NCBI GenBank assembly: GCA_023384105.1
Contig: JAHDXR010000007.1
Span: 124,001-188,000 of the forward strand
Source of the DNA: Hyphomonadaceae bacterium
Lineage (GTDB): Bacteria > Pseudomonadota > Alphaproteobacteria > Caulobacterales > Aquidulcibacteraceae
DNA length: 64,000 nt
Reading direction: 5' to 3'
Of the stretch, positions 8,168 to 17,376 are shown one piece after another. The position numbers and the translations under genes were made by a program. Within the stretch, counting starts at the first letter, position 1. Each line of letters opens with the position of its first letter. The notes under the pieces are model-generated. The model ran no database searches. It saw nothing but the letters and a program-made list of their open reading frames with translations, and had not been told where the DNA came from.

Positions 8168-10702
8168 ATGTCTCAGAAAATGTGGGTGAGCGCGATTGCG
8201 CTGACGGCGGGGTTCATGGGCGCGGCGTCGGCGCAGGAGGCCGATTTGGCCAGCGAGGAGATCGTCGTCACCGCGCAGCTGCGCGAGCAACGCCTGTTCG
8301 AGGTGCCGATCGCGGTGACGGCCTACGACACCGAGACGCTCGATCGTCTCGGCATCACCAAGTACGACGAACTCGCGCTGCATGTGCCGGGCTTTGAGGT
8401 GCAGGAGCAGAGCGCCAACAATCCGGGTTTCGTGATCCGCGGCATTACCTCGGACTCGGGCGAGGCGACCACCGAGCCGCGCGTGGCCGTGTATCAGGAC
8501 GGCGTCTCCACCTCGCGCTCGCGCGGCTCCTACATGGAGCTGTTCGACATCGAGCGCGTGGAGGTCGCGCGCGGTCCGCAGGCGACGCTCTATGGCCGCG
8601 GCGCGCTGATCGGCGCCGTCAACGTGGTGCAGAACAAGGCTGACGTCGACACGCCGGAGCTGCGATTCCAGCTCGGCGGCGGCGAAGACGAATACCGCCG
8701 CGCATTGGCCGTGCTGAACGCGCCGATCGTGGAGAACGTGCTGGGCTTGCGCCTCGCCGGCACGTTGCGCGGGCGTGACGGCTATATTGAGAATCTGGCG
8801 GGCGGCGAAGAACTCGGCGGCGTCAATGTGGCCGCTGGCCGTGTCGCGCTCGCTTTCGAGCCGTCGCACAATCTGCGCTTCGACCTGATCGGCAACATCC
8901 ACAACGACTCGAACGCCGGCACGCCGTTCAAGTCGGGCACGTTCGCGCCGGCAGGCGGCGATCTTTCTCCCTACACGGCGGCCGCGCTGAATACGTGGGG
9001 CGGTTTCGAGGGCGGGCGCGATCTGGGCCTTGAGCGCGAGGTGCGCAGCCTCACGCTGATCGGCAATTGGGACATTTCACCCTCGCTGACGCTGACCTCG
9101 ATCACCGGCCGGCGCGAGTTCGACTCGCTTGAGGTGTTCGATCCGGACGGCTCGGCGCTGCCGCTGATCGTGGCGGCCGAGGACGCCGAGGGCGAGCAGT
9201 TCAGCCAGGAAATCCGGCTGGCCTGGGACAATGGCGGCCCGCTCAGCGGCTTCGTCGGCGTGTCGTACTTCCACGAAGAAGGCAGCCAGCGCACGCCGAC
9301 GCAGTACGACGAGCGCTACGCGCTGGCGTTCTCGCGGCAGGTGTTCTACGCGCCGGCCTGGCCGTTCGCGCCGTTCGTGCCCGACGCGGCGACCTTCGAT
9401 GCCGCGTTCGCGCCGCAATTGATTTCCGGCTTATCGGCCCTGTTCGGTCCGGGCGCGGCGAACGTCTACAATGCGTTCAACACCGCACATAGAGAGTACT
9501 CGCAGAACTTTGGCGAGACGACATCGTATGAAGTGTTCGCCGATGCGACGTGGCGCGTGACGGATCGCTTCGAGATTACCGCGGGTCTGCGCTACACCGA
9601 AGACGAGAAGACCTCGCGTCTCGAATCCGGCGCGACCTCGCCGAGCCTCTTGGGCAATTTGCTGCTTGCACAGGCGATGCCCGGCTACATCGCGGCGACC
9701 GCTGGTAATCCGGCGCTGCAAGGTCAATTGATTGCGCTCGCGGGCGACATCAATACCGGCCTCGGCGCGGTGGCGGGCGGCTTCGGCACGGGGCTGCTGC
9801 AGCCGGTGGGCCTGTTCACGCAGCCGCTCGCGACGCCGCTGGAAGCGAGCGGCGATTTCGACGCGCTGACCTGGCGCCTCGTCGGCCGCTACGAACTGAG
9901 CGACAACGTCGCGGCGTGGGCCTCCTACGCGCGCGGCCGCCGTCCGGAAGTGATCTCGCTGGCGCCGGGCAATCTGCCTTCTCCGCTCGCGCTGCTCGAT
10001 CCGTCGTCCGCTGGAAGCATCAGCATCTTGCCGGCGGAAGAGGTGGATTCCTACGAGATCGGCCTGCGCGGGCAGAGCCTCTTCTCCAACACGCTCGATC
10101 TGGAAGGCTCGGTTTATTATTACGAATACACCGACTTCCAGACCACCGAGTTCAACGGCCTGTCGCTGGTCACCGTGAACGCCGGCGAAGCGAGCGCCTA
10201 CGGCTTCGAGGGCGCGCTGAACTGGCGACCGTTCGACAGGCTGCGCGTGTTCGGCACGTACGGCTACAATCATTCGCGCTTCGACAGCGGCGCGCGAGAG
10301 GGCAATCGGTTCCGCTTGTCGCCGGATCATTCGGCTTCGATCGGTTTCAACTATGAGATCCCGATCGGCGCGGCTGGCGCTATCTTCATCACGCCGGCCT
10401 ACACGTGGCAGTCGAAGATCTTCTTCGACGACAACAACGACCGCACCGATCTGCAGCCGGATGTTCTGCCGGGCCTGCAGGACACCATCGTTGACGAGTT
10501 CCAAGATGCCTACGGCCTGCTCAGCCTGCGCGCCGGCTTTACGCACGCAAGCGGCCACTGGACGCTCGAAGGCTTCGTCACCAACGCGCTCGACGAAGAG
10601 TATCTGATCGACGCCGGCAACACCGGCGACTCGTTCACGATCCCGACCTTCATTCGTGGCGCGCCGCGTCTGATCGGCGCGGAGCTGACGGTGCGGTTCT
10701 GA
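8168..10702 (+). CDS. TonB-dependent outer-membrane receptor
   Basis: The 844-residue protein has a signal peptide ending ASA, a TonB-box-like EEIVVTAQ just after it, a plug domain (about 45-160; VPGFEVQEQSANNPGFVIRG, RVEVARGPQATLYGRGALIG) and a 22-strand barrel ending in a terminal Phe (GAELTVRF). Such receptors import scarce compounds across the outer membrane using TonB-ExbBD energy. The substrate cannot be read from sequence. Two phosphoesterases follow on the same strand (97 and 55 bp gaps), and Pho-box-like repeats precede it, so a phosphorus-containing substrate is a reasonable hypothesis. GGGCGGGGG upstream of the ATG is a fair ribosome site. Confidence 0.93.
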   Translation: MSQKMWVSAIALTAGFMGAASAQEADLASEEIVVTAQLREQRLFEVPIAVTAYDTETLDRLGITKYDELALHVPGFEVQEQSANNPGFVIRGITSDSGEATTEPRVAVYQDGVSTSRSRGSYMELFDIERVEVARGPQATLYGRGALIGAVNVVQNKADVDTPELRFQLGGGEDEYRRALAVLNAPIVENVLGLRLAGTLRGRDGYIENLAGGEELGGVNVAAGRVALAFEPSHNLRFDLIGNIHNDSNAGTPFKSGTFAPAGGDLSPYTAAALNTWGGFEGGRDLGLEREVRSLTLIGNWDISPSLTLTSITGRREFDSLEVFDPDGSALPLIVAAEDAEGEQFSQEIRLAWDNGGPLSGFVGVSYFHEEGSQRTPTQYDERYALAFSRQVFYAPAWPFAPFVPDAATFDAAFAPQLISGLSALFGPGAANVYNAFNTAHREYSQNFGETTSYEVFADATWRVTDRFEITAGLRYTEDEKTSRLESGATSPSLLGNLLLAQAMPGYIAATAGNPALQGQLIALAGDINTGLGAVAGGFGTGLLQPVGLFTQPLATPLEASGDFDALTWRLVGRYELSDNVAAWASYARGRRPEVISLAPGNLPSPLALLDPSSAGSISILPAEEVDSYEIGLRGQSLFSNTLDLEGSVYYYEYTDFQTTEFNGLSLVTVNAGEASAYGFEGALNWRPFDRLRVFGTYGYNHSRFDSGAREGNRFRLSPDHSASIGFNYEIPIGAAGAIFITPAYTWQSKIFFDDNNDRTDLQPDVLPGLQDTIVDEFQDAYGLLSLRAGFTHASGHWTLEGFVTNALDEEYLIDAGNTGDSFTIPTFIRGAPRLIGAELTVRF

Positions 10703-10799
10703 GCCCGGCCGGCGGGCGGCTTGGCGCGCTCGTCCGCTTGGCCGCTTGCATGCGGCGGCGCCGCCGCCATAGTGCGCGCGGGAGAACGCCGGTGCGGCT

Positions 10800-11822
10800 A
10801 TGAAGCGGGCGCTGATCATACTGGCCGTGCTGGTCGCGGCGGCGGCGTTGTATACGGCCGCGTTCTTGACCGTGAACCATGCGGTTTCGGCCGAGGCGTC
10901 CGACATCCAGCGCACGCCTGGGCGCGATCTTCCCGCCGCAGGCGGCGACCTCGACATCCTGATCTGGAATGTCGGCTATGGCGGGCTGGGCGCCGGCAGC
11001 GACTTTGTTTCCGATGGCGGCGCGCACATGTTTCCGCCGTCGCGCCGCGCCGTGCGCGACAACGTCGCCGGCATCGAGAGCTTCCTGGCGAGCCAGTCCG
11101 ACGCCGACGTGGTGCTGATCCAGGAACTCGCGCAGGCCGGGCCGGTGAACTACTGGGTCGGTCTGCGCGATCGCGTCGGCCATGCGCTGCGCGGCCGCGA
11201 CGCCGTGTTCTTCTCCGATTTCAAGACGCGGCTCGCGCCGCCGCCGCTGCGTGTGGTTCATGGACAGGGCGTTTATTCCGCGCGCGCGGTCGACGGCGCC
11301 GACATCGTCGCGTTGCCGGCCGAGGACGGCGGCTTCCTCGGCGTGCGCCGCCGCTACGCCGCGCCGCTGGTGCGGCTGGCGGGCGACGCGAACTGGACCG
11401 TCGCCAGCGTCCATCTGGCCGCGTTCGATGAGGATGCCTCGGTGCGCACGCGCCAGCTGCGCGAGCTGTTGGCCTGGGCGCAAAGCGAGTATGCGCGCGG
11501 GCGCCGCGTGGTGATCGGCGGCGACTGGAATTTCCAGCTCGCCGAAACGAATTTTCCCCACGCCACCGACGAGCGCTACCTGTTCTGGCTCTTTCCGTTC
11601 CCGGACGACGCCCTGCCGGACGGCTGGCGCATCGCCGCCGACGCCTCCATCCCCAGCGTCCGCACCAATCACAAGCCGTATGTGGCTGGGGAAAACTACG
11701 TCACCACCATCGACGGTTTCGTCGTGTCGCCGAACGTCGAAGTGTTGAGCGTCGCCGGGTTCGATCTCGGCTTTGCGCACGCCGACCATCAGCCCGTGCG
11801 CCTGAGAGCGCGGGCGCGCTAG
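10800..11822 (+). CDS. Endonuclease/exonuclease/phosphatase (EEP) family protein, membrane-anchored
   Basis: This 340-residue protein starts with one transmembrane or signal segment (about residues 3-25). The EEP fold motifs follow in order: DILIWNVGYGG with the metal-binding Asn (about 57), LIQEL with the metal-binding Glu (about 109), VIGGDWNFQ with the catalytic Asp and Asn, and DHQPVRL near the C-terminus with the catalytic Asp-His pair. Family members cleave phosphodiester or phosphomonoester bonds in nucleic acids, phosphoinositides or sphingolipids. The export signal suggests a periplasmic substrate. It sits between the TonB receptor and a PhoD-family enzyme, which supports a phosphate-scavenging role. 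Confidence 0.85.
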   Translation: MKRALIILAVLVAAAALYTAAFLTVNHAVSAEASDIQRTPGRDLPAAGGDLDILIWNVGYGGLGAGSDFVSDGGAHMFPPSRRAVRDNVAGIESFLASQSDADVVLIQELAQAGPVNYWVGLRDRVGHALRGRDAVFFSDFKTRLAPPPLRVVHGQGVYSARAVDGADIVALPAEDGGFLGVRRRYAAPLVRLAGDANWTVASVHLAAFDEDASVRTRQLRELLAWAQSEYARGRRVVIGGDWNFQLAETNFPHATDERYLFWLFPFPDDALPDGWRIAADASIPSVRTNHKPYVAGENYVTTIDGFVVSPNVEVLSVAGFDLGFAHADHQPVRLRARAR

Positions 11823-11877
11823 AAAGCCCTTGGCGGACGGGGCGCCGGTGCGCTCTAACTACGGGCGGAGGGAAGCC

Positions 11878-13725
11878 ATGACCAAATGGGGATGGACGCG
11901 CCGTGGCGCGTTGGCTGCGGCTACGGGCGCAGCCGCCTGTGCGCAGAACGTGGAGACGCCGGCCTATGACGGCGCGGTGGCGTTCAATCACGGCGTCGCC
12001 TCGGGCGATCCCAGGCAGGATCGCGTCATCATCTGGACGCGCGTCAGCCCCGAGCGGAGCGGCGACGTCCCGGTGCGCTGGATCCTGGCGCGCAACCGCG
12101 AGCTGACGGACGTCGTGAAAACCGGCGTCATCGTCGCCACCGCCGCGCGCGACTACACCGTGAAGGCCGACGTCACCGGCCTGCGCCCCGGCGCGCCTTA
12201 CTTCTACGGCTTCCGCGCCGGCGCCGCGCAGAGCACGGTCGGCAAGACGCACACATTGCCGCGCGGCGCCACGAACGCTGCGCGCATCGCCGTCGTGTCC
12301 TGCTCGTCCTATGCGCACGGTTTCTTCAACGCCTACGGCTCGCTGGCCCAGCGCGACGACGTCGATCTCGTCATCCATCTCGGGGACTACATCTACGAGT
12401 ACGGCCTTTCCGGCTATGGCGGCGACACCGCGCTCCAACTCGGCCGCGTGCCGGCGCCGGAAGTCGAGTGCGTGCGGCTGGAGGACTACCGCGCCCGCCA
12501 CGCCCAGCACAAAACCGAAGCCGAGCTGCAGGCCGCGCACGCCAAGGCGCCCTGGATCGTCGTCTGGGACGACCACGAAACCGCCAACGACGCCTTCGTC
12601 TCGGGTGCGGAGAACCACAACGAAGGCGAGGGCCAGTACGCGGCGCGCAAGCGCGCGGCGCTGCAGGCCTATTACGAGTGGATGCCGATCCGCGACCCCG
12701 AGCCGGGGCGCGCTTTCGAGGCCATCAACCGCTCGTTCGATTATGGCGATCTGTTCACGCTGATCATGCTGGAAACGCGCCTGCTGGCGCGCACGGAACC
12801 GTTCGACTACGCCACGCAAATGCCGCTGCGCATGCAGCGCTGGACTTTCACCAGCGAGACCAGCGCGACAGCGCTGCGCGATCACGAGGCCGATACGCCG
12901 ACGATGCGGCGCTTGCCGGCGATCTATGAAGAAGTGGGCGAGGAACTGCGCCCGGTGCTCGATTGGCGCCGCGCCGGGCCGCTGCTGCAGGGGCTGCCGA
13001 ACCTGCCGAACGGCTTCTACTTCGCGCCGGACGTCGAGGCGATCGGCGCCCAGCTCAACGCGCCCGACCGCCAGCTGATGGGCACGGCGCAGGAGCAATG
13101 GCTCGCCGACGAACTCAACCGCTCAAAGCGCGCCGGCGCCGCGTGGCAGGTGATCGGCAACCAGGTGCTGATGGCCGACATCATCGCGCCCGATCTTTCG
13201 AAGACGCCGCCGCAACTCGCCGCCGCGCTCGAGCGCCTGAGTCCCGGCGTCACCCAGCTTCTGAAGCTCACGCGGTTTCCGTTCACGCTCAGCACCGACA
13301 CCTGGTCGGGCTATCCGGGGCCGCGCGCGCGCGTACTGTCCTCGATACGCGCCGCGGGCGGCGACACCATCATCGTCACCGGCGATTCCCACGCGGCGTG
13401 GGCCAATGAAATCGAGGACGGCGAAGGCCGCGTCGCCGTCGAGTTCGGGACGACGTCGATCACTTCCTCCAGCCAGTCGGAGTACTTCACCCCGGCCGGG
13501 ATCGACTTCGACGCCGCGTTGATGGCCCGCAATCCGGCTGTGAAATGGACCGACGGTCTGCATCACGGCTACATCCTGCTCACGCTCACGAAGGAGCAGG
13601 CGACGGCCGAGTTCTTCGCCGTCTCGACCATCCTCTCGAAGGATTACGAGACGTCCCGCATTGCCGCATTCACGGTCGCGCCTGTAGAGGGGCCGGGCGT
13701 CGGCGCGATTACGCCGCTGACGTGA
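11878..13725 (+). CDS. phoD: PhoD-family alkaline phosphatase/phosphodiesterase
   Basis: The start at 11878 is preceded by GGAGGGA and gives a 615-residue protein. Its N-terminus contains a twin-arginine-like WTRRGALAAATGAAACAQ, and AAAC could also be a lipobox, so it is exported by Tat and may be lipid-anchored. The N-terminal PhoD domain (about 38-130) precedes the metallophosphatase core: CSSYAHGFFNAYG, HLGDYIYEYG (metal-binding Asp), WDDHETAND and TGDSHAAW. PhoD enzymes hydrolyse phosphomonoesters and phosphodiesters with Fe and Ca and are commonly PhoB-regulated. It follows the EEP-family gene closely. The length is within the family range. Confidence 0.92.
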   Translation: MTKWGWTRRGALAAATGAAACAQNVETPAYDGAVAFNHGVASGDPRQDRVIIWTRVSPERSGDVPVRWILARNRELTDVVKTGVIVATAARDYTVKADVTGLRPGAPYFYGFRAGAAQSTVGKTHTLPRGATNAARIAVVSCSSYAHGFFNAYGSLAQRDDVDLVIHLGDYIYEYGLSGYGGDTALQLGRVPAPEVECVRLEDYRARHAQHKTEAELQAAHAKAPWIVVWDDHETANDAFVSGAENHNEGEGQYAARKRAALQAYYEWMPIRDPEPGRAFEAINRSFDYGDLFTLIMLETRLLARTEPFDYATQMPLRMQRWTFTSETSATALRDHEADTPTMRRLPAIYEEVGEELRPVLDWRRAGPLLQGLPNLPNGFYFAPDVEAIGAQLNAPDRQLMGTAQEQWLADELNRSKRAGAAWQVIGNQVLMADIIAPDLSKTPPQLAAALERLSPGVTQLLKLTRFPFTLSTDTWSGYPGPRARVLSSIRAAGGDTIIVTGDSHAAWANEIEDGEGRVAVEFGTTSITSSSQSEYFTPAGIDFDAALMARNPAVKWTDGLHHGYILLTLTKEQATAEFFAVSTILSKDYETSRIAAFTVAPVEGPGVGAITPLT

Positions 13726-13942
13726 GCGCCGCCGCCTGAGGCGCCTGCTGCTGCGGCTGGGGCGCCGGTCCATCCACCGGATCGATCCGGATCGCGCGCA
13801 GCAGCATTTCGTGCACGAACAGGTTGGCGGCGTTGAGGTCGCGCCCGGAGTGCTGCGCATAAGAACGCAGCGTCTCGGCGAGGGAGAGGAATTGCTCGGC
13901 GTTCATGGCCCGGATTTGCACTTGAGTCGGCGACAGCTTCAT
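13709..13942 (-). CDS. Small hypothetical protein
   Basis: This 77-residue frame (MKLSPTQVQIRAMNAEQFLS) has a predicted helical centre and a tail of Gln, Pro and Ala. No family is recognised. A TTG six codons upstream is possible, but the ATG at 13940-13942 is preferred. The 3' end overlaps the end of the convergent phoD gene by 17 bases. Codon use and the well-formed hydrophobic pattern suggest it is real. Confidence 0.5.
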   Translation of the reverse strand: MKLSPTQVQIRAMNAEQFLSLAETLRSYAQHSGRDLNAANLFVHEMLLRAIRIDPVDGPAPQPQQQAPQAAALTSAA

Positions 13943-13969
13943 GACCCGGCCGTGACTCAAATATGGCGC

Positions 13970-15073
13970 TCACGCTTTGGCGGCGCCCAGGCGGTTCATG
14001 TCGCCGCGCCGCTGCGCGCCGAACGCTTCGAGTTCCGCGGAGGGCGTTTCGCGCAGCCATTCCTCCGCCAGTTCGCCGAACGCCGGCGCATATTTGAAGC
14101 CATGGCCGGAGCAGGCGGAGAACAGCAGCACCCGCTCGTGCCGGGCGCTCGGCGTGATCAGAAAATGTTCGTCCGGCGTCACCGTGTAGAGGCAGCGCTG
14201 CATCCGCACCGGCGCCGGCCGGTGCTTCGGCAGCAGCAGTGCGGCCTGCTCTGACAGCAGCGACGCGTCGCTTTCGTCCGGCTCGCGCACATGGTCCGGA
14301 TCGGCCGCGCCGCCGACGGCGTGGAGGCCGAGCTTGTAATAGCCGCGCGGCGCCGGCATCCCGAACACGCCCTCGTCGTTGTCGATGCAGATCACCGGCG
14401 CCAGCCGCGGCGCATCGGTCTCGAACCAGCCGACGACGCGGCGCTTCACGGCGAGCTTGCCCGCGAACTCCGGCAACAGCTTTCCCGCCCACGCCCCGGC
14501 GGCGACGATCACTGCATCGAACGCAAGCGTCTCGCTGCCGATCTTCAAACGAGGCCCGCCGATCGGCGCCTCGATGCGGCGGCCGTGGAACAGGCGCGCG
14601 CCCCAGTTCGCGGCCTGGCGCAGCAGAAACGCACGCGTCGCGTCGGCGGCGATCACGCCGGCGTCCTCCTGGCGAAACACGTCCCACTCATACGGCATCG
14701 CCAGATAGCCGCGCGTCAGCGGGTGGATCGCGTCGCCGCGCAACAGCGCCGCCGGCTGGCTGCTGAGCCGCTGGCAAGCCGCCACGAACGGCGAGCCGCG
14801 CGGGCCGGCCATCAGCCCGCCGGTCCACTCGATCAGCGGGCGGCCGGCGAGGCCTTCCCAGGTGCGCCAGGCGCCGGCGGCGCGGCGGGCGAGGCGGACA
14901 TACGCTTCGCCTTCGCCGGGGGTGGCGCGCATGATGCGCGTGTCGCCGTGCGAGGAGCCGTTCTCGTGCATCGGCTCGAACTGTTCGAAGCCGAGCACGT
15001 CGTGGCCGGCCAGCGCCAGCCGCGCGCAGATGCTCAGGCCCGCAATGCCGAGGCCGACGACGGCGACTTTCAT
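13970..15073 (-). CDS. FAD-dependent oxidase, sarcosine / N-methyltryptophan oxidase family
   Basis: The 367-residue protein begins with the dinucleotide-binding VAVVGLGIAGLSICARLA, then the family segment GSSHGDTRIMR. Near the C-terminus RCLYTVTPDEHFLI has the Cys that carries covalent FAD in monomeric sarcosine oxidase, and CSGHGFKYAPAFGELAEEWL is the second signature. The length matches the monomeric (MSOX/MTOX) enzymes of about 370-390 residues. These oxidise N-methylated amino acids in the cytoplasm, giving formaldehyde and peroxide. The specific substrate is unknown. It is a single gene, convergent with phoD and divergent from DUF817. Confidence 0.88.
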   Translation of the reverse strand: MKVAVVGLGIAGLSICARLALAGHDVLGFEQFEPMHENGSSHGDTRIMRATPGEGEAYVRLARRAAGAWRTWEGLAGRPLIEWTGGLMAGPRGSPFVAACQRLSSQPAALLRGDAIHPLTRGYLAMPYEWDVFRQEDAGVIAADATRAFLLRQAANWGARLFHGRRIEAPIGGPRLKIGSETLAFDAVIVAAGAWAGKLLPEFAGKLAVKRRVVGWFETDAPRLAPVICIDNDEGVFGMPAPRGYYKLGLHAVGGAADPDHVREPDESDASLLSEQAALLLPKHRPAPVRMQRCLYTVTPDEHFLITPSARHERVLLFSACSGHGFKYAPAFGELAEEWLRETPSAELEAFGAQRRGDMNRLGAAKA

Positions 15074-15200
15074 GACCCAGGCTTACTCTCGACCGGGGCC
15101 GAGCGCCAACGTGCAGTTTGCGTGCAGACCTCCCGCATTGTTCGAGGAATGCGGCATACGCCGGCTGCGCCGGGCGCGGGGCGTGAGCTAGCGTCGCCGC

Positions 15201-16127
15201 ATGAGTCTGAATGGCGAGATCAAGGCCCGTGTCGCCGCGCTCGATGCGTGGATGCGTCCGTGGGCGGAACGATCCAAGCAGCGCGGCTGGGCCTATGAGT
15301 TTCTACTGTTCGGGCTGAAACAGGCCTGGGCCTGCCTGTTCGGCGGCTTGATGCTGGCGCTGCTGCTCGGCACGCACCTGTTCTGGCCCGATGACGCGCC
15401 GCTTGCGCGCTACGATTTTCTCGTCCTCGCTTCAGTGGCGATCCAGGCGGCGCTGCTGGCCGCCCGGCTGGAGCGTTGGGACGAGGCGGTGGTGATCCTG
15501 ATCTTCCACGTCGTCGGCACCGTCATGGAAATCTTCAAGACGGCGCAGGGGTCGTGGATCTATCCGGAAGAGAGCGTGCTGCGGATCGGCGGCGTGCCGC
15601 TGTTCTCCGGCTTCATGTACGCCTGCGTCGGCTCCTACATCGCCCGCATCTGGCGCCTGTTCGACGTGCGCTTCGTCAACTATCCGCCGGCCTGGACGAC
15701 CTGGGTGCTGGCGACCCTCGCCTACGTCAATTTCTTCACCCACCATTACGTCATCGACATCCGCAACGGCCTGTTCGCGTTCTCGGTGCTGATCTTCTGG
15801 CGCACCTGGTTCGTGTTCACGCCGGACAAGAGTCCGCGTCCCATGCCGATGCTGGTCGGCGCGCTGCTGGTTTCGCTGTTCATCTGGTTCGCCGAAAATC
15901 TCGGCACCTTCGCCGCCGCCTGGGTCTATCCCAGCCAGCGCGACGGCTGGCGCGTTGTGCCGCTCGAAAAGATGGGCGCCTGGTACTTGCTGATGCTGCT
16001 GAGCTTCGTGCTGGTGACGCTGGTGCACAAGCCGGAGCCGACCGCCCACGGACCGCCGGCGTCCCGTCGGCCGGCGCCACGGTCTGCAAGTCTTGACGCA
16101 TGCCGGCGGGACGCCGGCGGTCCATAG
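15201..16127 (+). CDS. DUF817 integral membrane protein with repeat-derived tail
   Basis: The 308-residue protein contains the DUF817 (YoaT) pattern: a soluble N-terminus with WAYEFLLFGLKQAWACLFGG, and about seven membrane segments including HVVGTVMEIFKTAQGSWIYPE, LFSGFMYACVGSYIARIWRLF and VNFFTHHYVIDIRN. The function of DUF817 is unknown. The last 25-30 residues after LVHKPEP do not belong to the domain: the DNA there is a GGACCGCCGG dyad repeat (16049-16125), and the stop TAG at 16125-16127 overlaps the last base of the repeat. The native C-terminus was probably near residue 282. Confidence 0.9.
   Translation: MSLNGEIKARVAALDAWMRPWAERSKQRGWAYEFLLFGLKQAWACLFGGLMLALLLGTHLFWPDDAPLARYDFLVLASVAIQAALLAARLERWDEAVVILIFHVVGTVMEIFKTAQGSWIYPEESVLRIGGVPLFSGFMYACVGSYIARIWRLFDVRFVNYPPAWTTWVLATLAYVNFFTHHYVIDIRNGLFAFSVLIFWRTWFVFTPDKSPRPMPMLVGALLVSLFIWFAENLGTFAAAWVYPSQRDGWRVVPLEKMGAWYLLMLLSFVLVTLVHKPEPTAHGPPASRRPAPRSASLDACRRDAGGP
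16049..16125. repeat. Paired REP-like dyad element, copy 1
   Basis: The left end (from 16049, GGACCGCCGGCGTCCCG) is an imperfect inverted copy of the right end (GCCGGCGGGACGCCGGC then GGTCCAT, 16102-16125). Each end is itself a small hairpin, GCCGGCG-GGA-CGCCGGC. The element lies inside the end of the DUF817 frame and just before the convergent yjbQ stop. The same pair recurs at 50370-50501 and 59080-59195. Confidence 0.8.
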
Positions 16128-16131
16128 GGCG

Positions 16132-16548
16132 CTAGTGGCCGATGAAGTGCAGCACGGTTTCGCGTGCGTGCGGCGCGCGTCTGTGCTCGAAGAGATAGAC
16201 GCCCTGCCAGGTTCCCAGCAGCGGTGCGCCGCCGCGTACCGGAATGGAGAGATGCGTCTGCGTCAGCGCCGCGCGGATGTGGGCCGGCATGTCGTCGGAG
16301 CCTTCGGCGTCGTGCGCGTACGGCCCGTCTTCCGGGGCGATGCGCTCGAAATAGGCGGCCAGATCCGCCCGCACGTCCGGATCGGCGTTTTCGGTGATCA
16401 GCAGCGACGCCGACGTATGGCGGCAGAAGAGGGTGAGGAGCCCGTCCTGAAAACGCTCACGCGCAAGCCATGCGCGCAGGTCGGGCGTGATCTCATAAAG
16501 GCCCTTGCCGCGTGTCTGGATGCTCAGCGTGTGAAAGGCCTGGCGCAT
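16132..16548 (-). CDS. yjbQ: YjbQ family protein (UPF0047, thiamine phosphate synthase-like)
   Basis: The 138-residue protein is a complete member of this compact family: FCRHTSASLLITENADPDVRADL, then EGSDDMPAHIRAALTQT and LGTWQGVYLFEHR are the three conserved blocks. YjbQ proteins are small beta-sandwich trimers; some have weak thiamine-phosphate synthase activity, but the physiological role is unsettled. There are no other thiamine genes nearby. The gene is convergent with DUF817, with a repeat element between the two. Confidence 0.93.
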   Translation of the reverse strand: MRQAFHTLSIQTRGKGLYEITPDLRAWLARERFQDGLLTLFCRHTSASLLITENADPDVRADLAAYFERIAPEDGPYAHDAEGSDDMPAHIRAALTQTHLSIPVRGGAPLLGTWQGVYLFEHRRAPHARETVLHFIGH

Positions 16549-16662
16549 GCCGGAGAGCTAGCAGATCAGCTTCCTGTTTTCACGTCATGGTGAGCCGGAC
16601 GGCGTGTTATGGCGTTACCGCGGTCTGCGCGGCAGAATGAAGCTGATGAAGGGAGGCTGATC

Positions 16663-17376
16663 ATGAGGGGGATTCTGGCTGCATTGGCGTTGGCGGCGTT
16701 CGCGAGCGTGCCGGCGTTTGCGCAGGATATGGACGAAGAGATCGTCGTTACGGGGGCTCGACTGGAGTCGTGGGAGCGCTGGCCCGTCCCGCACACCTAT
16801 GTCATCCGGCGGGCTGACTTCGCGGTTGTCGAGGTGAATATCCGCAACGACACCCGCGACGCCGGCGCACGAGGGGCCGAGATGACCGAGGCGTTGCGGC
16901 GGCTGGAAGCTGGGGCCCGCCGGGCCGGCATGACGCTCGCTCTTGTGGACGACGACATTGGCGTCGTACGCCGATTTTCGCTGCAGGGCGCCCAGCAATT
17001 GATGCGGCCCGGCGGCCGTTCGGACACGTCGGCGCTCACGATACGGCTACGCACCGCCGTCACCGCCGCGGACACGCTCGAAAGCATTCACGAACGCGTC
17101 GATCGCTTTGTTTCCGGCATGCCGAAGCCTGGCCGCGTCGAGATGAGCTTGGGCGATACTGACCTCACCATGGTCAATCTGGAGCAGTACCGCGCCAGCA
17201 TGCTGCGGGAGATCGTCGCCGAGGCGCGTCAGGTGTCTCAAATGGGCGGCGGCGTTGCGGGCGTTGAGATTGGCGGGCTCGAGAACCAAGTGGCGTTCAA
17301 GCGCTCGAGCGATCTCGAATTGGTGCTGTTCTTGCCGTACCAGCTTTCTGTGAGCTTGTCGGCGCCTCAGCCGTAG
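16663..17376 (+). CDS. Secreted hypothetical protein with TonB-receptor-like EEIVVTG motif
   Basis: The start at 16663 is preceded by GGGAGG at 6 bases and gives 237 residues with a clean signal peptide ([21 protein letters not shown]). The mature protein starts [15 protein letters not shown], the same signature that begins the plug of TonB-dependent receptors, but no plug or barrel follows. Instead there is an alpha/beta region with [30 protein letters not shown] that recalls periplasmic SIMPL-type repeats, which is a weak similarity. A second similar half ([31 protein letters not shown]) follows. Function is unknown; the location is probably periplasmic. The 3' end overlaps folE by 10 bases, tail to tail. 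Confidence 0.7.
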   Translation: MRGILAALALAAFASVPAFAQDMDEEIVVTGARLESWERWPVPHTYVIRRADFAVVEVNIRNDTRDAGARGAEMTEALRRLEAGARRAGMTLALVDDDIGVVRRFSLQGAQQLMRPGGRSDTSALTIRLRTAVTAADTLESIHERVDRFVSGMPKPGRVEMSLGDTDLTMVNLEQYRASMLREIVAEARQVSQMGGGVAGVEIGGLENQVAFKRSSDLELVLFLPYQLSVSLSAPQP

